64,000 nucleotides of DNA from Ascaphus truei (GCA_036426205.1 CM071570.1:140201048-140265047); one strand, 5' to 3'; positions 1 through 13,100 are shown, counted from the stretch's first letter. A program made the numbers and translations. Notes: generated by a model from the letters alone, not told the origin.

Positions 1-698
1 ATTCCTCCGGTGTTCCAGAAACCTTTCTTTCATCGTTCTCATTGTGCGGCCAATATACTGCAGGCCACACTTACACGTAACCATATACACCACATAGTTT
101 GAGTTACAGTTTATGTGCCCTGTAAATATCTCTTTAGTTGCTTTGGAACTGAACACCTTCAATTTGTTCTTAACATGCGGACATGTCAAACACCTTGCAT
201 GACCACATCTGTAACAACCAGTAATAATGCTAGGAAGCCATGTGTCCATGGTGTTCACATTATTTTGTGGTGCTTCCTTTTTCCCTTTGCTCAAAGTGCT
301 AGGTGCCAGGATGTTTTGAAGTTCCTTGCTCTTTTAAAAACAATGTTTGGCCTATCTGATAAATTCTCCTACAAAACGCCATCATTTTTAAGGAGATGCC
401 AGTGTATTAATAATTTTCCCTATTTCTGAAGCTACCCTGTTATGGTTTGTAATAAACAAACCCTTGTCAGCTGATACTTCATTCTTTTTCTGGCGGTCAG
501 TGTTTGAATTTAATTTTGTATGGTGTGCTTTTTGGGCTGCATCATCAGTAATTTTCTGATCATATCCTTTTTCCCTAAACGTATTTGTCAACAGCTCAGC
601 TTGTTCATTAAAATCTGTTTCTCTGGTGCAGTTTCTCCTCAATCTTAAAAACTGCCCATATGGGATATTGTTTTTTATTGTCTGATAATTGAGATAAC
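1..698 (-). pseudogene. PLE reverse transcriptase C-terminus and GIY-YIG domain (partial)
   Basis: The - strand encodes a PLE connector: IPYGQFLRLRRNC, then a region with TNTFREKGYD near 540-600. A Cys-containing GIY-YIG module follows, with the paired motifs VVYMVTCKCGLQYIGRT at about 35-105. In Penelope-like elements this domain nicks target DNA. The frame changes between the two parts, so this is a decayed coding remnant. The native upstream end is lost at the MITE at 699. Confidence 0.8.
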
Positions 699-854
699 CA
701 GTGGTTGACAAATCACCAAAAAATCTACTCGCCACACAAAAAAATCTACTCGCCACCTAGTACCAAACGTTTACTGCTTGGGCCAATATTTACTCGCCCG
801 GGGTTTAAATCCACTCGCCCGGGGCGAGCAAATGTATAGGTTTGTCGAACACTG
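699..854. mobile_element. 156-bp hAT-type MITE, copy A, with perfect 8-bp target duplication
   Basis: Terminal inverted repeats read CAGTGGTTGACAAA on the left and the complement of CAGTGTTCGACAAA on the right. The flanks are GAGATAAC at 691-698 and again at 855-862, a perfect 8-bp target-site duplication diagnostic of the hAT superfamily. The interior holds two ACTCGCC-rich blocks and a CGCCCCGGGCG-type palindrome. No coding capacity. Three more copies lie at 24011, 58871 and 59154. Confidence 0.9.
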
Positions 855-1290
855 GAGATAACTATTAGAGTCCATTTAAAAAAAATGCTGTTTAAATCTT
901 ATTATATCATGAAATAAATCCCCATATTAGTATCAAACTGGTGTGTGAATGTTAGATTTAATTAATTTTCATTTAAAAAAGAGATAAATTCCATAAGTGA
1001 GCTCTCGCTCCCTTTCCAAATGAAGATTAGATCGTCTATAAACCTCCTGTGTTTTTCAGATCCTTAAGCACTGCTTTCTCCTCTCTGGTTAAATTCAATT
1101 TATATGTCTTTTTTGTATTGCCCAAAGTTTTAAAATCATTAAAAACCAATTGCTGAAAAACCTCAATGTTTTGCCCCTTTGACTGGGCAGGATAAAATGT
1201 TGACCTTGGTTTAAAATGTGTATGTTTACAACCAGTATTATTAAAAGGAGCTGGTGAACTAGGCAAGGCATCTTCATGGACATCTTAACC
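855..1290 (-). pseudogene. PLE RT fragment across an internal deletion junction
   Basis: On the - strand the N-terminal PLE segment ending NLTREEKAVLKDLKN runs directly into RFIDDLIFIWKG, the motif C (xxDD) region. In full PLEs several hundred residues of RT (motifs 1 to B) lie between these points, so an internal deletion at about 1043 removed the RT core. The 855-960 part is AT-rich and degraded. Confidence 0.75.
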
Positions 1291-2919
1291 CCTCAATTTC
1301 CTCAAGAAGGAATATCATTGATTTAAAAAAATATTTTTCCTTTATCTGTTGATTAATATTGAAAATAGGTTCTTCCTCTTTGTTTCCTATTTTTTTAAAT
1401 TATGTTTTAATGTTAGCTTACGCCTAAACCTGTGGAGGTCAATAAAAAGTTAAAAAAGAGAATCGGGCTGCTTGTATGAGCAAATGACAGCCTTTTATTA
1501 AAGGACATTTATATGGTTTTCTTTAAGTGTTAATTTCAACAGATTAAAAATGCCATTTACCCCTTCATTCTTCACTTTTATTGCCTCCTTTTTTTTGCTG
1601 TACCTTTCCCCCTCCCGTCCCCCTTTGCAACCTTGTGCTCTAATCTTTTTAGTTTTCTTTGGGTATGTAGGATTTGTTTTTGTCTCTTGTCGTAGGTTTC
1701 CCTGGTTACCCTTATCGGTGATGTGCCCCAACCCCCCAACCGTTCTGATCTGCACGTATTTTGTGTCTTTTCAATGATTTTCAGGCCCTGCCTAAAAAAA
1801 GATACCGAGTGCTTGGTTTAAATTTGTTTCTCAGTATATTTTTTGGGATAGCCCCCTGATATCTGAAATCTGTCAAGGGTGTTTCTTGATACCTCTCCCC
1901 TACAGAGTTTGTTGGAATTTCATTTCCTTTGAAGGGTCTGGGATCACTCCTGTTCATCCATATAGGTATTTGATTACCCCTAATGTGAGAGATGTGTGTT
2001 ATTTTCTCTCTCATTTTGGTGGGTAGTATTATGGTTTCTTCTCTTTTTATCTTTATCAGACTCCTCACCTCTTACTGGTTATGTGTATCATTCTCGAGCC
2101 TTAACATTTTCCCAGTTTCGATGTGTCCCATTAGCATATTACTCCTGATCTCTTCTAAATTTCTTGTTTTTTTAATCACTTTCAAATCTTTCCATTTTCA
2201 CGTTTAAATCTTCCTCTAGATGTTTGAATTCAGGAGTCCCAGCAAATAATTTTTGTTTTTCTTGAAGGTTTCTTATATCTTCCTCTACAGTTTCAATTTT
2301 CTTCTCTCTAAATGTAACTAGGATTTTGATAAGGGCATAAGACCCAGCATCTAGGATGTCATACCATATTCTGCTAAACTCTTCCTTGCAAAAGTAGGAT
2401 TCTTTTGGATCCTTAGACCTCTTGGAATCCTACATTCTTCGATGTATTTCTTTAGATAAATCATGTCCCACCAGTAGCGTGATTCTAGCTTTAGTAGGTT
2501 TTCCAATCTGTGAAATGCAGCATATATGTCACAGTCTTTATTCTCAGTAGAAATTGGCAATCTGGTTAGGATCTTTTGTCCGATTTTCCCTTCTTAATAT
2601 TCTATCATTAGTTGATAGAAAACTTGTCATGATTTCTGATGATTGTGATTTTACTTGTCTGGGGTTATGTTTTAAGGGGGATGATTGTGTTGTACTAATA
2701 CTACCTAACCCTAACCCTTATTAGAGAGTTGTAAAAAAAAAACAGATTGAAGGCTACAGGGTATCCATGCTAATTAGGACTCCAGCTGCAGGCAATTAAA
2801 TAACTAACAGTAACACTTATGTGAGTGAGCATTCATTTATTTTGTTTTAATAAATTGTAATTTAATTTTTTTCTTTCTGTGCCCCATGTGTCTTAGGTAA
2901 TAGCACAACTTTGTAGAAA

Positions 2920-3340
2920 TAGGAGAATCCGCCCAAATGTTTCTTGCATCCGACTTTGTTGTATTTTTCCCCCAAAATCTGTTTTGTGGTGTTAAATCTG
3001 TGGACGGATTTGGTCAGTTTTAATCCGCGCCGATTCATCAAAATCCACTATTGGATACAATCCGTTGATGTATTTGAAGTATCCATTCCGCAGATTCAGC
3101 AATCCTTTGGCGAACGGATTCTGCCAACGGATTGCTGAATCCGGAGACTGAATTCTGCAAATCCGTCAACGAGTTGCGGAATTAACGGAGTGTATTGATA
3201 AAAAATAATCAAAAATCCGCAAAATGCAAATTGCTCTTTTTGACATTGATTCACGAAAATCCGCAAACAAAAAGAACCGGCCAATCCGCTGCGGATCTCA
3301 AGTCGCAAAAAAAATTGGCCCATCTCTACTGCTTTGTAAA
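2920..3340. repeat. ATCCG-rich dispersed repeat with internal hairpins
   Basis: The segment contains at least eight ATCCG motifs in both orientations. It also has a stem with 12-bp arms (ATTCAGCAATCC near 3095 against its complement near 3128-3140) enclosing a second TTGGC/GCCAA stem. It ends with GGCCCATCTCTACTGC, resembling the end of hAT-like elements (GCAGTAGAGATGGGCC on the other strand). The opposite terminus was not found, so the family assignment is open. No open reading frame of interest. Confidence 0.4.
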
Positions 3341-3463
3341 TATTACAATTTAATACCCCCTTGCAGCTTTTCTCTAACTAGAGGACCACAGCCTACTCTC
3401 CAAGTCTAATTCACTGAAAAACTAGTGAAGAGGCATATTAAAGGTGTTACAACATATACTATA

Positions 3464-3795
3464 CAGGCATACCCCGGTTTAAGGACACTCACTTTAAGTA
3501 CACTCGCGAGTAAGGACATATCGCCCAATAGGCAAACGGCAGCTCACGCATGCGCCTGTCAGCACGTGCCGAACATCAATACCGGCTCCCTACCTGTACC
3601 GAAGCTGTGCGCAAGCGGGGAGACTATAGAGCCTGTTACACATGCGTTATTTACATCAGTTATGCACGTATATGACGATTGCAGTACAGTACATGCATTG
3701 ATAAGTGTAAAAACGGTAGTGCTTCACTTTAAGTACATTTTCACTTTACATACATGGTCCGGTCCCATTGCGTATGTTAATGCGGGGTATGCCTG
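3464..3795. mobile_element. pogo/Tigger-like MITE, 332 bp, TA target duplication
   Basis: It starts CAGGCATACCCCGGTTTAAG and ends with the complement of CAGGCATACCCCGC. It is flanked by TA at 3462-3463 and 3796-3797. CAGGCATACC termini with TA duplication are characteristic of Tigger/pogo-type Tc1-mariner elements. The interior is non-coding and includes GC-rich segments. Confidence 0.8.
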
Positions 3796-3799
3796 TATT

Positions 3800-5517
3800 G
3801 TAGTTTACAATATTACATTATCTTAAACCATTGTACAGTATGCTTGTGAGGTACGTAGCAATAGTAGTCATGACATACTCCTGCATTACTAGCTACAGTA
3901 AGGTTGTTTGTTTGTTAATTTGCCTTGCTCTTCTTATGCTGATGCCATGCAAATGGGAACTCTATATAAACGTATTTTATAGTGGATTTCTAAAATTCTG
4001 GAAATCAATCATTTCAAATGAGTTTGTGAATAACACTTTTTTGTATCAAGATTTTTTTTTATACAAATAATGTAATCGTATTGATGCTTAATGCACTGGG
4101 GCAAAGATACATATTATACTAAATATATTGCAGTTTAAAAAGTAGGTAGCATAAAGTGTTATGTAGGCATTACAGAGCAGTGGAATTGTGGTCTTCAGAC
4201 TAATCCCCAAGTTTGCTTTATAAAGTTCAGGATAGAAATACATCAATTGTTTTCCCACTTGATCTAACAGAGGGGGGAAAAAAAATATTGAAAAAAAGTT
4301 TAATGTTTCTTTTTATAAGTATGAAAAATAGAATTTCTCCAGAATTGCTTCTCCAAACTAATCTTCTCAATAATACATGTTTAGACATTGAAAGCTACCA
4401 TTTATGACTTGTACTCTCCATGCTGTTTCTTTGAAAATCTGAAAGCACTTATAGTAGTGATGAAGATGATAATGGAATACATTGCCAGCATGTGAAAAGA
4501 GAACAGTTTTAGTTTAATACTAAGAGTTGAAAATCAAAATCAAAATCATCTATTTTTATTACTTTTGATTATTGCTCAATATACCACTGTATTACTTCAT
4601 TCTTTTTCTGTTGCTTGTGGTTTAGTTTTGATATTAGTCAAGTATTTTTGACGATTAAATCTGTATAGATAGTGACATTCTGTTCTGTAGAAAAATCTCA
4701 TCAAGTATTTATGAGCTATGCTCCTCCATCTTTTCTGTCCTCTCTACTGCATTCCCAAGTATCCAATATTGATTTCAGCTCTAGTCTTTTCTTCACCTGT
4801 CTCATTATAGGTGTGTTTGGACTTATTAAAAAATCAATTCACAAAGACAAGCTGCAAAGTTCATTATATTAATTTACTTTATACTTTGTAAGATAATTGT
4901 GTGCAGTCATTCAAATAAAGAAACAATTGTGGTTTATCAAGGCAAAAGTGGTGCAATTATTGGGGGAAAAACTGCATCAGATGTACTGTATCAAAGGAAA
5001 CATTGGCATCAATATGTTTTCTTTGTTTGATACATCTATTGCAGTTATTTCCCCCAGATTTGCATCACCTTTGTTTTGGTATGTACTGTAGATCCCAATG
5101 TGAAAAGAGGGGAATTTAAGATCAGATTCCCTAATTGTTTCTTTAGGCAAAAGGAATTGAACAGGCATCAAATGATTGGACAAGGGAATTGTTTTGGTGC
5201 TAAAAATGTTCTGTGTATTGGTTTTACCAGAACTTGATTGGGTTTAGTTTTGGTTTTCTATTTGATAAAAAGTTTGGGAGATTTTTTCGAAAAATTGCCA
5301 AGTTCATTAAAAAAAAATAACAAAAAATAACCTTAAAAAAAAATTCAACAACAAATAAAACATACAAGAATACGCTTTTATCGCATACTATATATAGCCA
5401 CAAACCTACCCATCCTTATCCTTTTGTCACAGAATTAGTGCTATTTTCACTGAAGTGCACATGCAAATGTTGCATATCTAAATAATAATTTGTTTTGGCA
5501 ACAATTTGGGCCCTATT
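3800..5517. other. AT-rich stretch without recognisable gene
   Basis: Only short random open frames are present, with no domain signature, tRNA-like fold or clear repeat boundary. I see nothing that can be assigned. Confidence 0.5.
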
Positions 5518-5525
5518 GACTAAAG

Positions 5526-5816
5526 CAGAGGTGGGCAACCTATTATTCAATCTAGCCACAGATGTGGCAAATGAGAAGTGAAAATCGCCACACCATGTAA
5601 AAATTGATCAATTGAGACACTGTCCGTCTGCTTCACTCACCTCAGCACTATCACCTGCTGCTGGTTCACTTCGTTGACTCATTCAGAAAGCGGAAACCAG
5701 CTCACACTGTCAGGAAAAAGTTTATTTTACTGTGGCAGCTGGCAAACTGAAATTCGCAACCATTTCATGGCCAATTCGCTACTTGTGGCGATTGGCGACA
5801 GGGTTGCCCACCTTGG
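5526..5816. mobile_element. hAT-type MITE, 291 bp, near-perfect 8-bp target duplication
   Basis: The left end reads CAGAGGTGGGCAACC and the right end GGTTGCCCACCTTGG, so the inverted repeats match over about 12 bp. The flanks are GACTAAAG (5518-5525) and GACTAGAG (5817-5824), 7 of 8 identical. Termini beginning CAG and an 8-bp duplication indicate hAT. No coding sequence. Confidence 0.8.
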
Positions 5817-6362
5817 GACTAGAGCATAAGAGAGTATACATATGAGCAAAGACTACTGAGATAAGACATTTACATGTACTACTCTATAAAGACATGATAA
5901 TACCGCATGCAATTAAACATTTGCAATACCATCTGTGTGCAAACTATTGCACTATTGTGATAACTTATGATATGTGTATTTGAAAGGAGGTACAAATGTA
6001 GCAAGACTTACTGTTTTCAGCACCACCAAGTACAATCAACCACATTTTCCTTTCATGTCACGGCCCCATGGCCAGTTGCTTGCAAATAGATTTGTGTGCT
6101 ACCATTGTATATTGCAGTAATGATAGGTGGGGCTAGTGTGTCTTTATCTTATGGTGCTAGTGTGTCTTTATCCTAAATTCAACGTACAGATCTTGTACTG
6201 TATCTATTAGCAGCCGCAGGGCATTTACTGGTGAACCACAGAACAAGAGTTGAGCATTCACGGCTTAAGAGGGAGAATTGTCCATCAGGATTAACACAGT
6301 GGGTGTCCAAGCTTGTGAATGGGACTCTGTACTGCTTATATTTTATTTGAATAATGTAGTAT

Positions 6363-7305
6363 TGAAGCGGGGGTCTCAGGAGCTGAACCTCATTAATTTC
6401 AGCCATGGGGACCTCCTGCTTCCTGAGTTACAGGCCCCGGTATGGAGTGAACAGGAAAAGATAGAAAAACAGAGCACTACATCCAGTGCTAGTCAGCCAA
6501 AAACAACAAGAGTGCGTTCCCATGGTAAAAAATAAAATTACTTAATGGATCATAGTAACAAACAGCACACCCACGCGTTTCGGATATAAAGCGGAATGTA
6601 AAGTCCGACAACGCGTTGGTGTGCTGTTTGTTACTGTGATCCATTAAATAACTTTATTTTTTACCGTGGGAACGCAATCTTGTTGTTTTTGTCTGACTAG
6701 CACTGGATGTAGTGTTCCGTTTTCTCTTTTTTCCTGTTCATTGACTTCTACAGACGGATGCACACTCTTACCCCTGGACCATTGGATACAGTGGGGTCAC
6801 CATTTTCCTGAGGACATACATCTCATGTGAGTTCATTCCTTTGTCCTATACCCTGTGATTTGGAATCTGGACATTTATTGCTTACTTTTCCCCTACATTT
6901 AGATGTTATAATAGCAGTGGACACCGGCAGGTGCTTGACATATTATCCTTACTACATTGCTACGTGGGATTTCAATATACCAGTCATACATCTATTGGGG
7001 ATAATTATTTTCCAGCTCCATCACTGATTATTGGAGGGATACTCCTTATAAGACTTTGCTATAATACGACTGGTTATTGCTTCTTCCGGTTTTGGAGCAC
7101 CATACAGCATTGGTTCTATCCCAGTATGGAGTGCCAGTATCTCCACCTTGTTTAACTGTCACGCATTACGGCCCACAGCAAAGAGACATTTAAACAATGC
7201 AGAGACATACTGGAACCCCATACCGGGGCATGTAACATGAAGCAAGAGGTCCCCAGGGCTGAAATTAATGAGGTCCATCTCCGGAGACCCCCTTCTTCAA
7301 TCCAA
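6363..7305. repeat. Outer inverted repeat enclosing a second palindrome
   Basis: About 80 bp at 6363-6441 (containing CTCATTAATTTCAGCC) recur inverted at about 7228-7305 (containing GGCTGAAATTAATGAGG). Between the arms lies the inner fold-back at 6449-6745 and about 480 bp of AT-rich sequence. The arrangement resembles the inverted terminal repeats seen around Penelope-like elements, but no coding sequence is present. Confidence 0.65.
6449..6745. repeat. Fold-back palindrome, arms about 135 bp
   Basis: The left arm (6449-6583) and right arm (6605-6745) are near-perfect reverse complements, with a loop of about 21 bp. The arm ends next to the loop read ACCCACGCGTTTCGG and CCGACAACGCGTTGG. These resemble the GAAACGCGT segment of the PLE hammerhead motifs elsewhere in the window. 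It is probably derived from inverted PLE terminal repeats. Confidence 0.7.
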
Positions 7306-7419
7306 TGCCACTAAGGCAATTAAGGGTTTAAATCAGAGTTTCTGGTTTATTGTGGGTAGAGGGATCAGATCCGTACCCTGGCGGATTTTGCGTGCACTAA
7401 GCGACCAACCATGATGCTA

Positions 7420-7787
7420 CAGATGCCGCGGCCGTTATTCGAACACTTCACGCGTTGTATACCTCGGAATACCCATGTCATGGCTCATGATTTCTTCCAA
7501 CCGTACTGCCTTAAGACGTGAGTGCAGAAAATGGCATTTTAGTGTTCTGGTTTTAAGCACCTGAAATTGACACAGTAGCACAGTACTGTACACATTACAA
7601 TTCATTAATTTCTGCCATGGATACACGAAGAATTGCACCCAAAGAAACAGAATCCATGAAATTCAAACAAAGCAACCGCGATAAACACGTATGCCTGGTG
7701 TGATTGGCCGCGTGAATGCAGAGTGGAATACAGCAGAGCACACGTAAACGGCTCCGTGAAATGTTCGAATAACGGGCGCTGCATCTG
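7420..7787. mobile_element. TA-flanked MITE, 368 bp, related to the 23547/57404 family
   Basis: The left terminus CAGATGCCGCGGCCGTTATT and the right terminus, complement of CAGATGCAGCGCCCGTTATT, continue through TCGAACA. TA lies on both sides (7418-7419 and 7788-7789). The internal core (ACAATTCATTAATTTCTGCC) matches the core of the three copies at 23547, 57404 and 62467, so they are sister families. No coding sequence. Confidence 0.75.
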
Positions 7788-7812
7788 TACATCTGTACAT
7801 CTGTACATCTGT
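7782..7812. repeat. 8-bp tandem repeat (ACATCTGT)n
   Basis: Nearly four copies of ACATCTGT begin within the right end of the preceding MITE. The last bases of the MITE (CATCTGTA) appear to have seeded the expansion. Confidence 0.8.
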
Positions 7813-8031
7813 ATCCCACCATATATACTTTTTTAACGCTTAAAAAATTCAGATGACTAGGCATATTAATAAATGATGACAATGTTATGCAAATGAATTA
7901 GAGAGATAACAAAGACTCTGTAAAATAATACAATCATACGATCTTCTTACAGTAATACAATTATACGATAATACAATCTTCTACCACCAACATCGTCTTC
8001 TGGTTGTCTTCTGGTTTTCTTTAATAAATAG

Positions 8032-8500
8032 ATGCATTAATTAAACTGTGCTGCTTTGTCGGTATACTGCTGAGCATGCATGCTTCATCTGAAATGTATG
8101 AAACACATATGCGTTCCATTGAATTTGTGTACATGTGTGGTACAGGTAAAGTATTTTCCAACTGGATGGAATGCATAAATTACTTCAGTTATCCATTAGT
8201 GATTGCTGTATTGCTGGATGTAGTTCCTACATGAATAAGGTGTTGATATTTATCAACAGTTTCACCTGTAAGATAATTGAGAACAAATCAATGCATTAAT
8301 TAAACTGTGCTGCTGTGTCAGTATATTGTAGAGCATATGCACTTTATGTGAATTATATGGAGCGCATTGTGTTCCATTGCATTTATGCGCATGTGTGTTA
8401 CAGCTATATCCCAATATACCTTTATTATACTATATCAGTGTATGTATATGTTCTATGTTGCTAGATGCTGTTCCTACATGACAAGGTGTTCAACCTGAAG
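8032..8500. repeat. Diverged direct duplication, period about 259 bp
   Basis: A block starting ATGCATTAATTAAACTGTGC at 8032 recurs at 8291. Matching landmarks follow in the same order, including GCGTTCCATTG versus GTGTTCCATTGC and a TTCCTACATGA.AAGGTGTT segment near the end of each copy. The copies have diverged by roughly a quarter by eye. No coding capacity. Confidence 0.65.
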
Positions 8501-9988
8501 AATCTTCAAAGCAAGGATTAAAACATTGACAAACAAACTGCACACCCCTTAACAATTACACGTCTGTCATTAAAAACTGTATGTATTAAAATGTTTTATT
8601 TTTTCATGATTTAATCACAGATTACTCCAGCACAAAGTCTTAAAATGCTGTAGTAATCCATTAATTGTCTTTCATTGTCTTGAATTCTGCAGTACTGTAT
8701 TTTAAATAGCTCTACTCAAATTGTTAGGAATAGTTTTCTTACACCTGGAACCATAAAAGTTCACATTTTTGACCCACTGGGAATAACATTCAAACAGCAT
8801 GTGATGCTGGAAGATTTGCTGGGAAAATCGATGTGGCTGTCCCCTGCAGCATCTCGCATACAGTTTATTGCTTATGTTTTCCTGTGTTTTCTTGCAAGAC
8901 GGATGTCATCTACTGGATCCCTACTGACTGTGATACGGGTTCGTTTACGCTCCGTCATTCAGTTGTGGCCAGTATTCTTTGGCAAACAGGCTGAGGTAAC
9001 TCCTCCAGCATATCAATTTCTTCCAGGTCAGCCTGAGTAGCATGGGAGGTCATACACAACATGTAATTGTCGCTGAATTAGCTGGAGGTTATGTTCTGGC
9101 TGTATGGGCTTCCCACCATCTCGGTACTGCATGGAGACACATGTGGGGGAGCAGAGGCTTCCTCCAGATGCCATAGTCTCTCCAAAAGAAGGTCCAGTTT
9201 TCAATATATTGTGTTCATTCTTAGTTCCAGATGCGGTGCCTGGGCATGATCAGTGACAGGTCTGGCAACATATGTGCAATGTTTGGTATGCAGTTTAGCA
9301 GCATTGTAATTGTCCATTGCAATCCCATGCTGTTCCTAAACAAGGCACCAGTTACAGCTAGACTGGAGTTTGGTACTTGGTTGGGTGCTCTGGGTCTGGA
9401 GACGGGTAAGCCGGGTTTGGAGTGGGGTCTGAATTGACAGAGTCGGGACTGGAGTCAGGTGTACTGGTCCGAGTGGAGCTGAGCTGGGTTTGGAGTGGTG
9501 TCAGCTGCGTCTGAGGTTCTTTTTGCTCTTTGCATTTGTTTGGAGGCAGAGATGTATACATAATTAAAACATATTTATTTGTATTTCTCTGTCCCTCCAT
9601 GTTTCCTCCATGCAAGCCTATACATATGGACCAAACTTTATACTTTACGAAGGGAGAAATTTCAAATTTTTAGTTCAGGTTCACCACACATATATGAGCA
9701 ACGGGTTACATTTTGCTTGGGTAGCACTGCTTCCCCACCCCTCTGGGAGATCTTGCCCTGGCTACAGGTCTGTGTGGTGCTTATTACCTGGGAGGGTCCA
9801 GGAGAGATGAGCTTCCGCGATGATAAGGGGGAACAGTACAGGCTTTTGGTGATCCTCAGACTCTGGTGTCATCAGCACCTCCAGTCACAGTAGGCTTTAT
9901 GGATCCTGAAGACAGTCCCCACCACGACAGATATTTCTAATACTCCTATCCAATAGACTGTTACTTAAGCATAAGTATATAAAAAGGT
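8500..9988. other. No recognisable gene
   Basis: Moderate-complexity sequence with a degenerate GGAGT/GGGTTTGG-rich patch at 9360-9500. Short open frames exist but none resembles a known domain. The stretch continues at 13684 once the inserted element 9990-13681 is discounted. Confidence 0.4.
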
Positions 9989-10104
9989 ACAGGTAAACCC
10001 CGTTATAACGCGACCCGTTATAACGTGAATCTGTTATAACGCGGTTTTCATGTGGCTCCCGTTTTTGTTTTTTAAAAAAAAAAAAAATTTAAATGTAATT
10101 TTTT

Positions 10105-13100
10105 TTTTGCACACTACACACTCTCACTGCACACACTGCTCACTGCACACACTGCACACAGCACACACTCTCACTGCACACACTGTTCACTGCACACACT
10201 GCACACTAATCACTGCACACACTGTCATTGCACAACTGTCACTGCACCACACTGCTCACTGCCCCACACACTGCTCACTGCACACTGCAACCTACACTGC
10301 ACCACTGCACAACTGACACACTGCACACCTGCACACACTGCACAAACTGTTCACTCGCACACACTGCCACACTAATCACTACACACACTGCTCACTGCAC
10401 ACACTGACTCACACACATGTCACAACACATGACACGGCACATGCACACACTGCACACACTGCACACACTGACACACTGCACACACTGCCACACTGCACAC
10501 TGCACACACTGCACACACTGCACACACTGACACACTGCACACACGGCACACTGCACACACACTCGTCACTGCACACACACTGCACACACTCCCAGCACAC
10601 ACTCTACACTGCACACACTGCACACACTCTACACTACTGCACACATTGCACACACTCTACACTGCAACGCACACACTCCCACTGCACGCTCCCACCTCCC
10701 ACTCACCACCACTCCCACTACACAACACACACTCCCACTGCCAAAACTACACTCCCATGCACCACCACCCACACCTCCCACTGCACACACTCCCATCTGC
10801 ACACAACTCCCACTGCACACACTCCCACTGCACACACTCCCACTGCACACACTCCCCCTGCACACACTCCCACTGCACACACTCCCACTGCACACCTGCT
10901 ACACACCAGACACTCCCAGCAAACACACTCCCTGCACCATACACTCAGTGCACACACTCTCACTGCACACTGCTCATAGCACCACTCTCACTGCCACACT
11001 ATCACTGCACACTCTTACAGCACACAGCTCTCACAGCACTCAGCTCTCACATCACTCACATGTCAGCAGCCCACCCCCTCCCCTCACATGTCAGCAGCCC
11101 CACCCCCCTCACATGTCACGCAGCCCACTCCTCACATGTCAGCAGCCCACACCCCCACATGTCGACAGCCCCCCCCCCCACACTGTCAGCAGCCCACCCC
11201 CCCCCCACACATGTCAGCAGCCCAGCCCCACCCTCACATTCAGCAGCCCATCCCCTCACAGCACACACTGCTCACAGGCACACACTTGACCACTTACACA
11301 CAACTGCACCCACTGCACACACTGCACACACTGCACACACTGCACACCACTGCACACACTGCACAATGCGACACCTGCGCACACTGCACCACACTGCCAC
11401 AATGACACACTGCATCACCAAATGCACACACTGCACACTGCACACACATCGCGTCACTCGCACCACACACTGCCACACTCCCAGCCACAACACTCTACAC
11501 TCACACACTGCACAGCATCTCACTGCCAACACATACGACACACCACTCACACTTGCATTGCACACACTCCCCTGCACGCTCCCACTCCCACTGCACCACA
11601 CCATCACTCACCCCACCCTCACACAACCACCAATCACTCCACTACACCTACTCCCCACCACACACACCCACTCTCCACCCCACTGCACACCATCTCCCAC
11701 TGCACACACTCCCACTGCACACACTCCCACGGCACACTTCCCACTGCAACACACTCCCAACTGCACGGCACACTGCCCAATGGGCCACACCTGGACTCAC
11801 TCACACACTACACTGCACACTGCACACACACGATCAAATCCCGCAAACATCACTCAGCACACTACTCAATGCACCACACTCGTCACTGGGGGTGGACAGC
11901 TCTCCACTGCGTCACACTCTCACTGCCACACATTTTTCTCACTGCACAATGCTCACAGCACATCTCACTGCACGCACAACTATACTGCACCACCCTCATA
12001 GCCAAACAGCAGCTCTCACGACAGCATCACAGCTCTCACAATATACGCACAATACAACTGCACTCCATGTCAGCACCCAACCCCCTCAACATTGCATCCC
12101 TACCCCCCACATGTCAGCAGCCCACCCCCACAAGCAGCCCACACGCCCTCAACCACTAGCAGCCACCCCCCTCAACATGTCGCAGCCCACACAGCCCTCA
12201 CATTGTCAGAGACACCCCCCCCACCACCACAGGTCAGCCGCCATTCCCCCCCACATGTCAGCATCCCCCCCCCCCTCACATTCGCGAAAGTGCTGAGTTA
12301 CGTCTCCACTCCGCCACTATTAGGTGACAGATGTAGCAGCCACCNNNNNNNNNNNNNNNNNNNNNNNNNNNNNNNNNNNNNNNNNNNNNNNNNNNNNNNN
12401 NNNNNNNNNNNNNNNNNNNNNNNNTCCCTCACAGCACACACTGCTCACAGGCACACACTTGTCACTTCACACGCAACTGCACCCCACTGCACACACGCAC
12501 ACACTGCACACACTGCCACCACTGCACACACGCACAATGCGACCACACTGCGCACACTGCACACACTGGACCCAAACACACTGCACACCAAACTGCACAC
12601 ACGTGCACACAAAACCAGCACATGCACCACGTCGTCACTCGCACACACACTGCCACACTCCCAGCCACACCACTCTACACCACACACTGCACCACTCTCC
12701 TACCTGCCAACACATAGACACACCACTCTACACTGCATTGCACACACTCCCCTGCCGCATCCCACTCCCACCTGCAACCACACCTCATACCCCCACCTAC
12801 ACACACCACCAACCATCACTAACACCATACTACCCAACGCACACACTCACACTTGCACCTCCAACTGCACACACCTCCATGCACACACTCCCACTGCACA
12901 CACCCCACTGCACAACTTCCCCACTGCAACACACTCCCACTGCGGGTGCACACTGCCACACATGGGGGGGGCGCAACCTGGGACTCACTCCACACACACG
13001 CACACTGCACACAGCAGATAACCAGGCACTCACTCAGCACATAAACTCACATGCACCCACTGCTCCTTGGGGTGGCACAAGCTCTCACTGCACTGCACAC

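Larger units (their letters stand above)
1..2600 (-). mobile_element. Penelope-like retroelement (PLE), internally deleted
   Basis: Read on the - strand, the order is N-terminal region (about 2560-1050), a remnant of the reverse-transcriptase C-terminal part (about 1050-390) and a GIY-YIG nuclease domain (about 230 to the window edge). Visible hallmarks are an N-terminal segment with RYWWDMIYLKKYIEECRIPR (2351-2560), the stretch NLTREEKAVLKDLKN (about 1040-1100), RFIDDLIFIW from the RT motif C region (about 1010-1050), IPYGQFLRLRRNC (about 600-660) and a GIY-YIG core reading VVYMV and LQYIGRT (about 30-110). These match the PLE architecture (RT plus GIY-YIG endonuclease). Most of the RT palm and fingers are missing at a junction near 1043, and several frames are broken, so the copy is dead. 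A hAT MITE at 699-854 splits it further. It is cut by the window edge. Confidence 0.85.

Noticed and set aside
2700..2722. CCTAACCCTAACCC resembling telomere repeat
   Set aside because: Only about two units, with no array or subtelomeric context.
10646..12159. Long open frames (up to 451 codons, His/Thr/Pro-rich) across the satellite
   Set aside because: They follow the repeat period in several overlapping frames of both strands, and the composition is fully explained by CACTGCACACA units.
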